Positions 19,617-28,318 are shown, numbered from the stretch's first letter. The stretch: DNA of 64,000 bases from Pseudomonas fluorescens Q2-87 (GCF_000281895.1 NZ_CM001558.1:3662556-3726555); one strand, 5' to 3'. Translations and numbers: made by a program. Notes: generated by a model from the letters alone, not told the origin.

Positions 19617-20426
19617 ATGACCACACTGGATAGCACTTTTCATAGCCTGCATCAGAATGGACTGCTGGTCTTGGCCAACGTGGCCGATGCAGGCGGTGCG
19701 CGCATCGTTGAACACCTAGGCGGCAAGGCAGTCGCTACCAGCAGCGCAGCCATGGCTTGGTCCCACGGTTATCAGGATGGCAACAAGCTGCCTCTCGACC
19801 TGCTAAGCATCACCGTCGAGTCGATGGCACGGGTGCTCAGCGTGCCACTGACGGTGGATATCGAAGGCGGCTACTCGGATGACCTGGATCAGGTCGGCCA
19901 AGTGATCAACGCCGTCATCTCCGCCGGGGCAGTCGGAATCAACATTGAAGACGGCCTTGGCTCTCCAGAGCTGCTTGTTCGCAAGATCGACGTCGCGAGA
20001 AGAATCGCAAAACAGGCAGGCGTCGAGCTGTTCATCAACGTACGGACCGACGTTTATCTTAAAAATCTGTTCCCCGCTGAACAACGTCTAGAGGAACTCC
20101 TGAAACGCGCCGCACTGTATGCCAGCGCGGGGGCGGATGGTCTGTTCGCCGCCGGCGTGGTTGACTCCAACGAAATTGAAACCCTCTGCCGGGGAACCAA
20201 GCTGCCAGTCAATCTGCTGTCACGGGACGGGCTGCCTTCCCCCGACGAGTTAAAGCGTCTGGGCGTTAGACGACTCAGTGCGGGCTCCAGTATCGCCGAG
20301 TTTCTGCACGGTGCCATGGGAACATTAGTCCGCAGTTTCTTGGACAACGGCGAACTGGACATCCATGCTTTGAAGGCCTATACATACGGCGAATTGAACG
20401 CTTTGATGGCAGCGAAAAGCGAGTAG
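19617..20426 (+). CDS. Isocitrate lyase/PEP mutase-family protein
   Basis: A 269-residue protein of the isocitrate lyase/phosphoenolpyruvate mutase superfamily: alpha/beta barrel, VDIEGGYSDD (metal-binding acidic pair), GINIEDGLG, and FINVRTDVYL. The catalytic KKCGH loop of true isocitrate lyase is absent, so a PEP-mutase/oxaloacetate-decarboxylase-like C-C or P-C lyase is more likely. The ATG at 19617 starts the conserved region, with AAAGGA upstream. It stands alone, beginning 115 bases after the IS3 remnant and followed by a featureless gap. Many Pseudomonas carry similar stand-alone genes of unknown substrate. Confidence 0.82.
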   Translation: MTTLDSTFHSLHQNGLLVLANVADAGGARIVEHLGGKAVATSSAAMAWSHGYQDGNKLPLDLLSITVESMARVLSVPLTVDIEGGYSDDLDQVGQVINAVISAGAVGINIEDGLGSPELLVRKIDVARRIAKQAGVELFINVRTDVYLKNLFPAEQRLEELLKRAALYASAGADGLFAAGVVDSNEIETLCRGTKLPVNLLSRDGLPSPDELKRLGVRRLSAGSSIAEFLHGAMGTLVRSFLDNGELDIHALKAYTYGELNALMAAKSE

Positions 20427-20850
20427 TGCCTTATCGCAGGACAATCAACCCCCGGCTTAGACGGTGTGCAAAGGGCGTCGATAGAAGCGCAGAACAGTTC
20501 GTGATAACCCCATCGACATTTAGCAGGATGGATCGCCCTTGACCCACGAACGAAGCTTGTCCAACGTAGGCGTCTTGACCCCGATCGTGCTCCAGCCCTT
20601 GAGTGTGTATAGCTTTATCTCAGCGAATGCCTGCAGGAGCAGGCTCGATAATGATGATCGCCAAGCTGAGCCTCACGCCTTGGGCCACCATACGCTGCGT
20701 GATCTGTCCGCTACCGAGTTCTGAATCGAACTCGCCTTCTGTGGTGACAGGAGTCCCCAACGGCGAGTGTTCCAGACACATTCGGCTTGCCTGACGGATG
20801 TGGCACGAATAACCTGCTCGGCCGCCCATTTGTCGTCCGCAGCTGTTGGG
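20427..20850. other. Gap without supported gene
   Basis: These 424 bases have several short open frames on both strands but none with a recognisable motif, good RBS or consistent codon use. Given the broken genes on either side, this is most likely degraded coding DNA. Confidence 0.45.
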
Positions 20851-21093
20851 TCAGTGTCTCGTTATTGGCACGGCCATCCCCAGGCGACGGAGGCCAATGC
20901 CCATGCAATTGGCAATGAAATCGTGATCTTTGACCAGTTCGATAAACGCCTTGGAGCCGACCTCGCACACCGCAAAATCCGCCTTTGGCGAACGCGAGTG
21001 GCGGGTAAACCGCAGGTCTTGTTCCTGCCTGAGGATTTCGTAGACACCCTGCCCGATAAAACCACTGGCGCCTAAAAGCAGTACCTTCTTCAA
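20851..21093 (-). pseudogene. N-terminal fragment of an NAD(P)-binding epimerase/saccharopine-dehydrogenase-like gene
   Basis: A TTG start at 21093 gives KKVLLLGASGFIGQGVYEI, a textbook Rossmann GxSGFIG nucleotide-binding loop. It continues FAVCEVGSKAFIELVKDHDF before a stop after only 80 residues. Family members have about 300-400 residues, so everything after the first beta-alpha-beta units is lost. The start lies eight bases after the phosphatase stop, so the two were co-transcribed. The break at about 20890 marks a deletion junction. Confidence 0.65.
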
Positions 21094-21100
21094 CTGTCAG

Positions 21101-21733
21101 TCATTCTTTTCCTGGCGCTAAAGCCTCAACCGTAAAACACCCCGAGCGATACACCGTACGGAACTGCATGCCCTGTCTTTGCAACGTCTTGCGCACGGTC
21201 CTCAGGAACATGCCGTGGGAGACCACGACCGTGGTCTCCCCGGTCGTGGTGCACGCGGTATAAAGCTCATCGGCTACTTCCACGGCACGCAGGTGTTCCG
21301 ATCTTCGGGATGCGGCCCCCAACGAAATACCCATCAGCCAAAGCACGCGATGCAAGGCAAACCATTGCCTCAAGCCCATCTTCAACAAAGGCACGCGACC
21401 CAGCCGCAGGTCGAATTCCTTCAATCGGTGGTCTTGCCGGATACGTCCGGCATCGAACAGCCGGCAGGCCGTGGCATAGGCTCGATTGATCGGCGATGAA
21501 ATGATGTTCAGCCCTGGCATCATCAGCGGCCCGGACAACTGCGCACGGCTCAGGAAGTCGGCAATTTCGGCCTCATCGATCGACGAAGTCTGGTTGTACT
21601 CATCCAGCAGCACTTTGGCCGAGACAGCACCGCAGCGTCCGTAGTCGATCAGGGGGGTGGCGTGGCGTATCAAATAAATCACAGTGCCTTCCAGGGTCTT
21701 TTTGAATGTTTTATCAACAAAAACTTTTGTCAT
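21101..21733 (-). CDS. Histidine phosphatase family protein
   Basis: A 210-residue protein of the histidine phosphatase (phosphoglycerate mutase-like) superfamily. The phospho-acceptor motif appears as LIRHATP, the second arginine segment as SSPINRAYATA, and the second catalytic His as VVSHGMFL. The ATG at 21733 begins just before the conserved region; a longer frame to 21844 adds unconserved residues. It is a soluble cytoplasmic enzyme with unknown phosphoester substrate. It is followed eight bases later by a truncated NAD-binding gene. Low-confidence functional guesses such as cobalamin or sugar-phosphate phosphatase cannot be separated. Confidence 0.8.
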   Translation of the reverse strand: MTKVFVDKTFKKTLEGTVIYLIRHATPLIDYGRCGAVSAKVLLDEYNQTSSIDEAEIADFLSRAQLSGPLMMPGLNIISSPINRAYATACRLFDAGRIRQDHRLKEFDLRLGRVPLLKMGLRQWFALHRVLWLMGISLGAASRRSEHLRAVEVADELYTACTTTGETTVVVSHGMFLRTVRKTLQRQGMQFRTVYRSGCFTVEALAPGKE

Positions 21734-21779
21734 ATATTGATGTTTTCCAAACCTGATACCGACAGGCTCCGGCAGGCCG

Positions 21780-22088
21780 TCACCAAACGTCGTCGCCAGG
21801 ATCGTGAAGCGCTTGAATCCTGGCGGCCAACTCGCCCTGGCCATAACGATGAAACTGAATAACCGTCAAGCGCCGGGTCAGAGACAAAGCGCTGGTGGTT
21901 TCGTCGTCGATTTCGATCCAGAAAGGCACGACGCTTTTATTGTCGATAAGCCGTGGCGCCGAAATCCTTCGGGTATTGACGCCCATCCGCTTCAACAGAC
22001 GCTCGTTGCCCACGGCTGTAAAGGCAATCAGCCACACAAGGCGGTGAAGGCCCTTTGAATCTCTGTGATCGCTGTGAACATAATTCAT
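21780..22088 (-). pseudogene. Possible C-terminal fragment of a LuxI-like acyl-homoserine-lactone synthase
   Basis: A 102-codon frame with normal Pseudomonas codon use. Its segment NERLLKRMGVNTRRIS, then PRLIDNKSVVPFWIEID, resembles the C-terminal third of LuxI-type autoinducer synthases (ERxLxRxG..., then a strand ending in IDxD). The N-terminal catalytic part (Arg, Phe, Trp residues) would lie above 22088 but is not there; the small zinc-protein gene overlaps instead. It is either a decayed synthase end or an unrelated small protein. It lies 46 bases before the phosphatase start. The family call rests on one motif. Confidence 0.35.
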
Positions 22089-22240
22089 ACGTTGTAGAGG
22101 AACAACGTTGCGCTATCTGTGGGGGCGGCCCGAAAGCCCCCGAGTGCCTGCAATGCGGTATCCAGCTTGATGACGATACTGATGAAATGCAATCGAAAAG
22201 GCTGTGTGCCCATTGTCTGTACGTACTTGAAATGGATTAG
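22055..22240 (+). CDS. Small protein with four CxxC motifs (zinc-ribbon-like)
   Basis: A 61-residue acidic protein with eight cysteines in four CxxC pairs: C4/C7, C19/C22, C31/C34 and C51/C54. This spacing would build two zinc ribbons. GAAGG lies just upstream of the TTG start at 22055, and no ATG is available. Small multi-ribbon proteins act as transcription, nucleic-acid or protein adaptors; no family is recognised here. It is convergent with the HNH nuclease gene and borders the scarred region on its other side. Coding is supported mainly by the regular cysteine spacing. Confidence 0.5.
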   Translation: MNLCDRCEHNSYVVEEQRCAICGGGPKAPECLQCGIQLDDDTDEMQSKRLCAHCLYVLEMD

Positions 22241-22309
22241 GGAGCCCTAACTGTTCTAGTCAACAGAGCAGTCTGAAAATGAATCTATGCGCTCCCTATC
22301 GCACCACCT

Positions 22310-23161
22310 CTAGGGAGCGCAGAACAAAGGATCCTCTGCCAAAGCGGAATACATTACCTTACGCCAGTGATTAGGGAACACACTCGAGCTTCCAGCCGCT
22401 GAACGTAGATATTGCGAGAACTCCTCAGCCGGTCTGTTGCGGAAATAGTTCCTGTGCATATCCAGCAAAAAAATAAGCTCGCTACTCGCAGCGATGCTGT
22501 AGCGCTTCGCGATCCCGAAAAATTCAAAATGATTTATGGCACGTTCACGATCCACTTCAGACCAGGTGTCTGGAGGAGTTGCTGCATAGCTGATTACGTG
22601 GGGCTGGCTATGCGTGACTGATGCGCTAATCCACGTTTGATCAAAGAAGCAAGGCTGATCAAAATACGGGTGAATTAGCTGTTTATGAGCGTGGTCGATC
22701 AGCGGGTTACCCTTGTCGGTGTTGCAATCCCGGCACGCGGGAATGAGATTATGAGGAAGCACCGCCAATTTTGGGTAGTTAGCTTTCGGAAGGTAGTGAT
22801 CTAGCGTACGTGGATGACCTATGCCCCCACAGGTTGGGCATTCATCCCCCGCTCCAACTAAAATCGAATCGTAAATGACGCGCCCTAGGGGGCGTCTCAC
22901 CATGTAATACTCATATAGTGCAACCAGTTCGCTTTTGCGAATATCGCCGACCACAACCGGATCCTCGCCTTTCGCCGCAACGAGAGGAGGTAGTTCCCAG
23001 GTTGCCCCGGCGGCGGCCCGCTCGACGAAGTCGATGGCCGTATCTCGTATATCGTTCACCCCCGCCATCATCCGGGTTCGTTCTGGCTCGTCGAGGATTG
23101 CCGACACACAGGTGGCGTAAGAGTATTCTGGAGCGTATTCCGGACAAGGTAACCGCTTCAT
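22310..23161 (-). CDS. HNH endonuclease, Septu PtuB-like
   Basis: A 283-residue protein with an HNH/beta-beta-alpha-metal core. Structural zinc cysteines are C108/C111 (CPTC) and C143/C146 (CRDC). They flank the catalytic TLDHYLPKANYP (H122) and LPHNLIPACRDCN (N138, N147). Its ATG overlaps the stop of the upstream ATPase (ATGA), so the two are co-translated. An AAA/ABC-type ATPase followed by an HNH nuclease is the gene content of Septu (PtuAB) anti-phage defence, where the nuclease is the effector. HNH nucleases also occur in other defence systems, so 'Septu-like' is an inference from pairing and fold. Confidence 0.75.
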   Translation of the reverse strand: MKRLPCPEYAPEYSYATCVSAILDEPERTRMMAGVNDIRDTAIDFVERAAAGATWELPPLVAAKGEDPVVVGDIRKSELVALYEYYMVRRPLGRVIYDSILVGAGDECPTCGGIGHPRTLDHYLPKANYPKLAVLPHNLIPACRDCNTDKGNPLIDHAHKQLIHPYFDQPCFFDQTWISASVTHSQPHVISYAATPPDTWSEVDRERAINHFEFFGIAKRYSIAASSELIFLLDMHRNYFRNRPAEEFSQYLRSAAGSSSVFPNHWRKVMYSALAEDPLFCAP

Positions 23162-24696
23162 GACTTGGCTCCGTTGTTTCGGTCGGCAAGAAGCGCCCGA
23201 AGTATCGCCTGGGCCTCAAAGCCCAACTGTCGGTTAAACTCTAGGAAGATTTGGTCAAAGTCCTTATCTTGATCCACCGCTGCAGCTAACAGGGTGTGAA
23301 AGCCAGACGATGTCACTTCCAGTCCGAAGACCTCTCGGGTCAATATCCCTACGTTCTCACCAAAGGTTTCGACAGATGGGCGATGGGCTGCTGCTACGAG
23401 ATGTGAGCGGTTAATCTTCCACACGCACAATGAGGGGATCTCTTGGAGAACAACAGGTGAGTGAGTTGCGATGATCGCCACACCGTTGCGTTCCAAGAGC
23501 AATTCACTCAAAGCTCTAATGAAAGCGGACAAAAGTGGCGGATGGAGGTGACTCTCCGGCTCGTCCAGAAGCACAAGCGTCTTCTCTTCGACCCGCTCAA
23601 CCAGCTTTGTAATTGTCAGCAAGACGATAGAGTGCCCGGAGCTTAAATTTGAAAAAAGATACTCGGAAGTAGCAATAAACTCTTCGCCGCTTAACGACAA
23701 AAGCCCCAGAAAACCCATGCCTGCAAAGTTTTCATCAGACTGCAAAGTTTCAATGGCCCGCTTCCAGCGATTTCGCTTGTAGCTATCTTTGAGGCAAGCC
23801 CTTAAGCCTGCGAGAAACTCAACTTTCAGAGCCTCACGTCGCTTCAGATCATGCCCGTCCGTGGCTTTCGCCTTTAGCCCAATGTAGTAAAAACAAGTGC
23901 CCAGTGCCGGATCAGGCTGTTCAGGTGGTGGGTCAAATGGATCGAATGCGCTGAAAGAAACAAGCACAACGCTGCTGAAAAAATCCTGACCAATCGGTGT
24001 TTTTCCTCCGCCCCAAGGGTTAACCCGGAAAATAGCATCCAGTCCAGCGTGCCCACTACTGATAGCGTTTATCATGCCATTCAAAATGGTGGTTTTGCCG
24101 ATACCGTTCCGTCCAATTAAGGCATGTACGTTGGTCAGTGGTGTAGAGCCAGCTGTAACCTGAAAATCGAGTTCGATGCCCGCAGTAGCACTATCACTTT
24201 GTTTAACAAACGTGAAGGAGTAGTCCGTACGAACAGCCCCTCCCTGAAGCACACGGACAAACTGCTCTTTAACGCTGCTAAGACTTACATCCCGCAGTAA
24301 AGACGTCGAAAAAACAGGCTCCCCTGTGATTTGCTCAACAAGCTCAGGGTTGGCAACGATGTCCCTCAAGCCTGCCAAATAAGCATATTTGAAAGGCTGT
24401 GACGGAATGTGAGCGATTTTGGTGTAATACTCGACATTGTTACCCAGAGAGAAAAAACTCTCTGGTAACTCTGTGAAGTGCGCGGGAAGCTTTGAGTACG
24501 TGGAGGTAGAGGTATCCTGCCCTTTGAATCCGATTTTTAGATTTTCAAGCTCATAGCGTACGCCTTCCTCGTCGAAGGCCACAGCGTAAAACATGGTGAC
24601 GAAGCTGAAGTCGTTCCATCGATCCATTTTCAGGTAGGTTGCATTCGTTGCTCGATCAGGGAATTTCGTATCCCTACCAATCACATAAAAATCCAT
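23158..24696 (-). CDS. AAA/ABC-type ATPase, Septu PtuA-like
   Basis: A 512-residue ATPase. Walker A is GRNGIGKTT (195-203), an ABC-signature-like LSSGH lies at 351-355, Walker B LVLLDEPESHLHP at 374-386, and the H-loop IIATHSP follows at about 408-414. The order places it with the AAA_15/AAA_21 (OLD/RecF-like) ATPases used in many defence systems. About 190 residues precede Walker A, longer than in minimal members. The stop overlaps the HNH start. A role as sensor or regulator of the HNH nuclease is inferred from Septu. The gene is divergent from the ABC three-component locus. Confidence 0.75.
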   Translation of the reverse strand: MDFYVIGRDTKFPDRATNATYLKMDRWNDFSFVTMFYAVAFDEEGVRYELENLKIGFKGQDTSTSTYSKLPAHFTELPESFFSLGNNVEYYTKIAHIPSQPFKYAYLAGLRDIVANPELVEQITGEPVFSTSLLRDVSLSSVKEQFVRVLQGGAVRTDYSFTFVKQSDSATAGIELDFQVTAGSTPLTNVHALIGRNGIGKTTILNGMINAISSGHAGLDAIFRVNPWGGGKTPIGQDFFSSVVLVSFSAFDPFDPPPEQPDPALGTCFYYIGLKAKATDGHDLKRREALKVEFLAGLRACLKDSYKRNRWKRAIETLQSDENFAGMGFLGLLSLSGEEFIATSEYLFSNLSSGHSIVLLTITKLVERVEEKTLVLLDEPESHLHPPLLSAFIRALSELLLERNGVAIIATHSPVVLQEIPSLCVWKINRSHLVAAAHRPSVETFGENVGILTREVFGLEVTSSGFHTLLAAAVDQDKDFDQIFLEFNRQLGFEAQAILRALLADRNNGAKS

Positions 24697-25052
24697 TTCG
24701 CCTGGTCTCCTTTAGGCTAGGTGCCCCCCCGCCCCCTGAGGTAGTGGGTTCATATGACTCATGCTTGCCTCGCAGCACGTTCGTGGTACCCCCTACCGCA
24801 GAAGTTGCCCTCAAAAACTGGCGTCTCGCTGGATCCCTCACGGCCCTCTATTCTGATACCGGGACTGCGTGAAAAAACCTCATATGCGTCGATCTAAACC
24901 GACACCAGCCTACGTATGCAGGCGGCTCCACGTCAAAAAGAAAAGCTAACGCCGTCGGTTTGCATCCGATTGTGTGAGTTCGCGGTTCCGTGCCTTTACG
25001 AGAGCCCTCGGATACACGATGATAGCGTTTTGACTACCAGCTTGGGTTCATC
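24697..25052. other. Divergent intergenic region between two defence loci
   Basis: This gap separates the ATPase/HNH operon (leftward) from the three-component operon (rightward) and should hold both promoters. I saw no clear hexamers, long dyad or RNA gene. The stretch 24725-24740 is a C-rich run of no evident role. Confidence 0.45.
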
Positions 25053-25346
25053 ATGGACGAATTTTGGAAAAGCGCTGTCAAGTATTGCGGCAGTGCGGCG
25101 CTAGCCGGCCTGTTGGGGTACACGGTTTATCCGAAAATCATCTCCTCGCCTTACCTCAAGAATCTGACGCATACCGAACTGTTCGCTCTGATGTGCCTTC
25201 TGGTGGTTGTGACCTTCGCATTATGCGTGGCATTGATTAATGCCGGTACAAAAGGACGCTCTGGAAGCAATACCGTGAACATCAAAGGTTCCACAGTTCA
25301 TGGTTCAGTACGGGCGGGCAACGACACAAACAACTCGCCCAAATGA
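25053..25346 (+). CDS. Small two-helix membrane protein of ABC three-component locus (candidate effector)
   Basis: A 97-residue protein with two predicted membrane helices (about residues 10-30 and 41-63, the latter ELFALMCLLVVVTFALCVAL). A polar tail containing NTVNIKGSTVHGSVRAGNDT follows. Nearly the same Gly/Asn pattern occurs at the start of the next protein (ILGSNIQGGVRVGDDTNYVI). Its stop overlaps the next ATG by four bases, so the genes are co-translated. In bacterial conflict systems, small membrane proteins coupled to an ATPase often permeabilise the membrane. Here this is inference: no toxin family is recognised. The shared motif may be an assembly interface. Confidence 0.65.
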   Translation: MDEFWKSAVKYCGSAALAGLLGYTVYPKIISSPYLKNLTHTELFALMCLLVVVTFALCVALINAGTKGRSGSNTVNIKGSTVHGSVRAGNDTNNSPK

Positions 25347-25915
25347 ATAAAGCAAGCATTTTGGGCTCCAACATCCAGGGCGGCGTGCGTGTGGGTGATG
25401 ACACCAATTACGTCATTAACCTACCCCCTGCAGATCCGACTGCAATTACTCGCGCGCTCGCAAGAATCCAAGAGTTGAGTGAGCACGATGAGGATTTTAT
25501 GTACTTCATCGAACGCCTGGATTTTTTTACCAACCAAAAAACTCAGTCCCCGATGATCGGCCTGGAGCAAAAACTCAAAAATGGGGGGCGTGAGGATTTG
25601 CTAGAGGTAGCAATCGAGCGCAAAGATGCCTTTGCGAAGAGATTAATGAAGTCCCAGCTCAATCGAAGACGGCAGGCTATATTTCTCTACATTCTTCAAA
25701 AAATTAGTTTTGGCTTCGAAGAATCCATTCGACCGCTAATAAAACAAGGTGTCCCGAACGATATTATCGACGGGGTAATCCTCAACGGAATCGTCGATAC
25801 CATTTATCGGGAGGTTTTGGCAGAAGACTTCACAATAGATCAGTACATGATTTCAGGGATGTTATATTTTCTCACTGGGAAGTGCCACTTGATCTGGGAG
25901 AAGCCGAAATGCTGA
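25343..25915 (+). CDS. ABC three-component system partner protein
   Basis: A 190-residue soluble protein. It opens with SILGSNIQGGVRVGDDTNYV, matching the tail motif of the preceding membrane protein, and then is mostly helical (residues 35-185) with no catalytic motif. Size, helical content and position just before a middle component and an SMC-like ATPase agree with the C-terminal-domain partner of ABC three-component (ABC-3C) systems, which links effector to ATPase. The ATG overlaps the upstream stop by four bases and its own end overlaps the next gene. Assigned by context more than by sequence. Confidence 0.6.
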   Translation: MNKASILGSNIQGGVRVGDDTNYVINLPPADPTAITRALARIQELSEHDEDFMYFIERLDFFTNQKTQSPMIGLEQKLKNGGREDLLEVAIERKDAFAKRLMKSQLNRRRQAIFLYILQKISFGFEESIRPLIKQGVPNDIIDGVILNGIVDTIYREVLAEDFTIDQYMISGMLYFLTGKCHLIWEKPKC

Positions 25916-26415
25916 TGTATCACCCAGCCTTCGATGCAAACCACTGCCTTTACAGAATAGTATCAATTCTCAATGCGACTGGTAGTACGCCGATTAGTTG
26001 GCCCTTGTTTCGCATGCTTGATTTTTATTACTTATTCCCTAGCCAGCTAAAGATGATAAAACCGTGGCCCAGGGAAATCGGTAAGTACAAATCAAAAACA
26101 GCTAAAATTCAAGATCAGTTTGAAGATCTGACAAATCCCGCTCGCACATTCTTTGACCTCCAGAGTTTTCAAAAGGCAGCGACACTCGAGCTCATCGCGA
26201 AAGGTTGTTTATCGAAATCCGAATTCGATAAAGGCTTCATGCAGTTAGAGCCAGACGCTCTGCCGCCCGGTTATATTGCACTCATTGAAACCGATGAGTT
26301 CTTGAAGAGCGACGCATTCACAGTCATTACAAAAGGTTTGCCAGAAACACCTTTTTACGGATCGAACGGACTCAAGTCTCGTTCCGGCCTAATGGAATTT
26401 ATTTATGACATCTAA
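25909..26415 (+). CDS. ABC three-component system middle component
   Basis: A 168-residue protein starting at the ATG at 25909, nine bases after GGGAG and overlapping the previous gene by seven bases; the ATG at 25915 is the alternative. An N-terminal winged-helix-like segment contains YRIVSILNATGSTPISW and RMLDFYYLFPSQLKMIKPW, the (R)xLDFYxLFP signature seen in ABC-3C middle components. There is no enzymatic motif. In this family the middle component bridges ATPase and effector module. Its last 11 bases overlap the ATPase gene, so the four genes form one tightly packed operon. Confidence 0.65.
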   Translation: MLMYHPAFDANHCLYRIVSILNATGSTPISWPLFRMLDFYYLFPSQLKMIKPWPREIGKYKSKTAKIQDQFEDLTNPARTFFDLQSFQKAATLELIAKGCLSKSEFDKGFMQLEPDALPPGYIALIETDEFLKSDAFTVITKGLPETPFYGSNGLKSRSGLMEFIYDI

Positions 26416-28318
26416 GCCTTCAACATTATTTGTGAACCGATTCATAATTACCAGATCGGGGAAGGCGGTATATGACGCAGTGTTCCACAGAGGCGTCAAT
26501 ATAATCCGAGGCGCCAACAGTGTGGGAAAGTCAACAATCATGGACTTTCTATTTAGCTGCCTGGGTGGGGATATTGCTGAAGATCGGTGGAATGAAGAAG
26601 CGCAAACCTGTGATGGGGTTTTTGCAGAAATTGAAATTAACGGTCATGTGATGGCCATACACAGGACGGTAGAGCCTGGAAAGAAGCCACCCATGAGCTT
26701 TTTCGGAGGGTCATACACTGAACTCTGCGAAGCAGGCACATCAGCCGTGTGGCAAAAATACGGCTTGATTCGAACCGATGAAAAATTAAGCTTTTCTCAA
26801 CAAATCTTTGAATTATTAGATTGGCCTCACGACCAAACTGATGACTTTTCCAACTTGACTATCCATCAGGTCTTGCGACTGATTTATGTCGACCAGGGCA
26901 CTGCAGTAAACAAGATCTTGAGAGCTGAGCACACAACCTTCGACAAGCCTAGCATGCGCCAAGCGATAGGTGACTTCTTACTCGGCCTTGATGATCTCGG
27001 GATTTACTCGCTGAAGCAAAAGCTCGCAAAAGCCGAATCGGAATTCGCCAAAATTGATGGGCAATTAGACTCAATCTACAGATACGTATCGCCATCCGAA
27101 GGCACGTTGCGTGAGACCTCACTCAATACTGCCATCAAAAATGCCAATATCGAACTACAGGAGCTTCTTGCGGAACGCGAGCGCCTGATTGTCCAGCCTG
27201 AAGAGACCTCTGACGCGGCGCTTAATGTAGAAGCCGAGAAGGCAGCCAAAGCCATTGGTGAGCTCTCCAAGGAGATCGACATTCGAACTGCTAAGCAGGC
27301 GGAGATGGTGAATGAAATAGTAGAATCCGAACTTTTTATTTCGGCAATAGACTCAAGAATCAAATCCCTTAAAGAGTCGAAGACTGCCTATGACTTTTTT
27401 GGTGAAGTAAGATTTAAGTTTTGCCCAAGCTGTCTTTCCGCCATTACCAATCATGAGAGAGATCAGTGCCATCTGTGCAAAACCGAGATCGATACAAACT
27501 CTAGAGAGGCTTCTTATTTAGCAGCCTTGAATGAGCTGATTTTTCAAAAAAAGGAAAGCACTCAAGTATTACTTGAAATGAGGACAAAGTTTAGTGAGCA
27601 CTCCCACTACCTGGAATCCAACCAGCTAGCACTTCAAGCTTTAAGGGCCAAGCACGTCACGACTCTACGTATAAGCTCCGACCGAACTCTGCAACTTAAT
27701 GAGGTCTCTGCAAAAATTGGGAGCGTTGAGGAGCGTATTAAAAATTACGACACCAAAGCCAAGCTGGTTGCTGCGATAGAGGGCCTCATCGAGAAGAAAC
27801 GGGTTCTTAACGAATCCATTCTAAACTTGGGAGAAGATATCAAGATTAAGAGAAGTCAAACTAGCACGCGTCGGGAGACCGTAGAAGGCCGCATTTCCGA
27901 AAAGACAGTAGAGTTGCTGAAGCAGGATGGTGGTTTCGAGCCGGCCTTTAACGACGCCGGAGCTGTAATGTTTGATTTCGGCAAAGACTTTATGCTGGTT
28001 GACGGTCGTTCAAAATTCTCCGCAAGTTCGGAAACGATCCTTAAGAACAGCTTTCATCTTGCGATCCTGTTGGAGTCTTTGGAAGATCAGACTATGCGTT
28101 ATCCTAGACTTTTGTTGCTGGACAACACAGAAGACAAGGGAATGAACTCCGAGCGCAGTCAAAATTTTCAGCGCGTCTTGGTAGAGTCGCTATCGCATCA
28201 CGATTCAACGCCTTATCAGGTCATCATGACGACCTCCATGGTTGATCCGGAGCTAGACAAAACTGCACTTTGCGTAGGGCCGCATTATGCGAAGGGGATG
28301 CACACGCTGAATCTGTAG
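26405..28318 (+). CDS. SMC/Rad50-like ATPase of ABC three-component system
   Basis: A 637-residue split ABC ATPase. Walker A is GANSVGKST (36-44); two long coiled coils flank a zinc-hook-like cluster CPSC (340/343) and CHLC (355/358). The C-terminal head has SASSETILKNSFH near 540 (signature region) and Walker B RLLLLDNTEDKG with D573. The layout is that of short SMC/Rad50 relatives in ABC-3C conflict systems, presumed to sense foreign or broken DNA. The N-terminal ATG overlaps the middle-component stop. Base composition is clearly AT-richer than the flanking Pseudomonas genes, a sign of transfer. Confidence 0.75.
   Translation: MTSKPSTLFVNRFIITRSGKAVYDAVFHRGVNIIRGANSVGKSTIMDFLFSCLGGDIAEDRWNEEAQTCDGVFAEIEINGHVMAIHRTVEPGKKPPMSFFGGSYTELCEAGTSAVWQKYGLIRTDEKLSFSQQIFELLDWPHDQTDDFSNLTIHQVLRLIYVDQGTAVNKILRAEHTTFDKPSMRQAIGDFLLGLDDLGIYSLKQKLAKAESEFAKIDGQLDSIYRYVSPSEGTLRETSLNTAIKNANIELQELLAERERLIVQPEETSDAALNVEAEKAAKAIGELSKEIDIRTAKQAEMVNEIVESELFISAIDSRIKSLKESKTAYDFFGEVRFKFCPSCLSAITNHERDQCHLCKTEIDTNSREASYLAALNELIFQKKESTQVLLEMRTKFSEHSHYLESNQLALQALRAKHVTTLRISSDRTLQLNEVSAKIGSVEERIKNYDTKAKLVAAIEGLIEKKRVLNESILNLGEDIKIKRSQTSTRRETVEGRISEKTVELLKQDGGFEPAFNDAGAVMFDFGKDFMLVDGRSKFSASSETILKNSFHLAILLESLEDQTMRYPRLLLLDNTEDKGMNSERSQNFQRVLVESLSHHDSTPYQVIMTTSMVDPELDKTALCVGPHYAKGMHTLNL

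Noticed and set aside
20620..20829. A minus-strand 69-codon frame near the truncated epimerase.
   Set aside because: No recognisable motif and no consistent codon bias; treated as degraded DNA.
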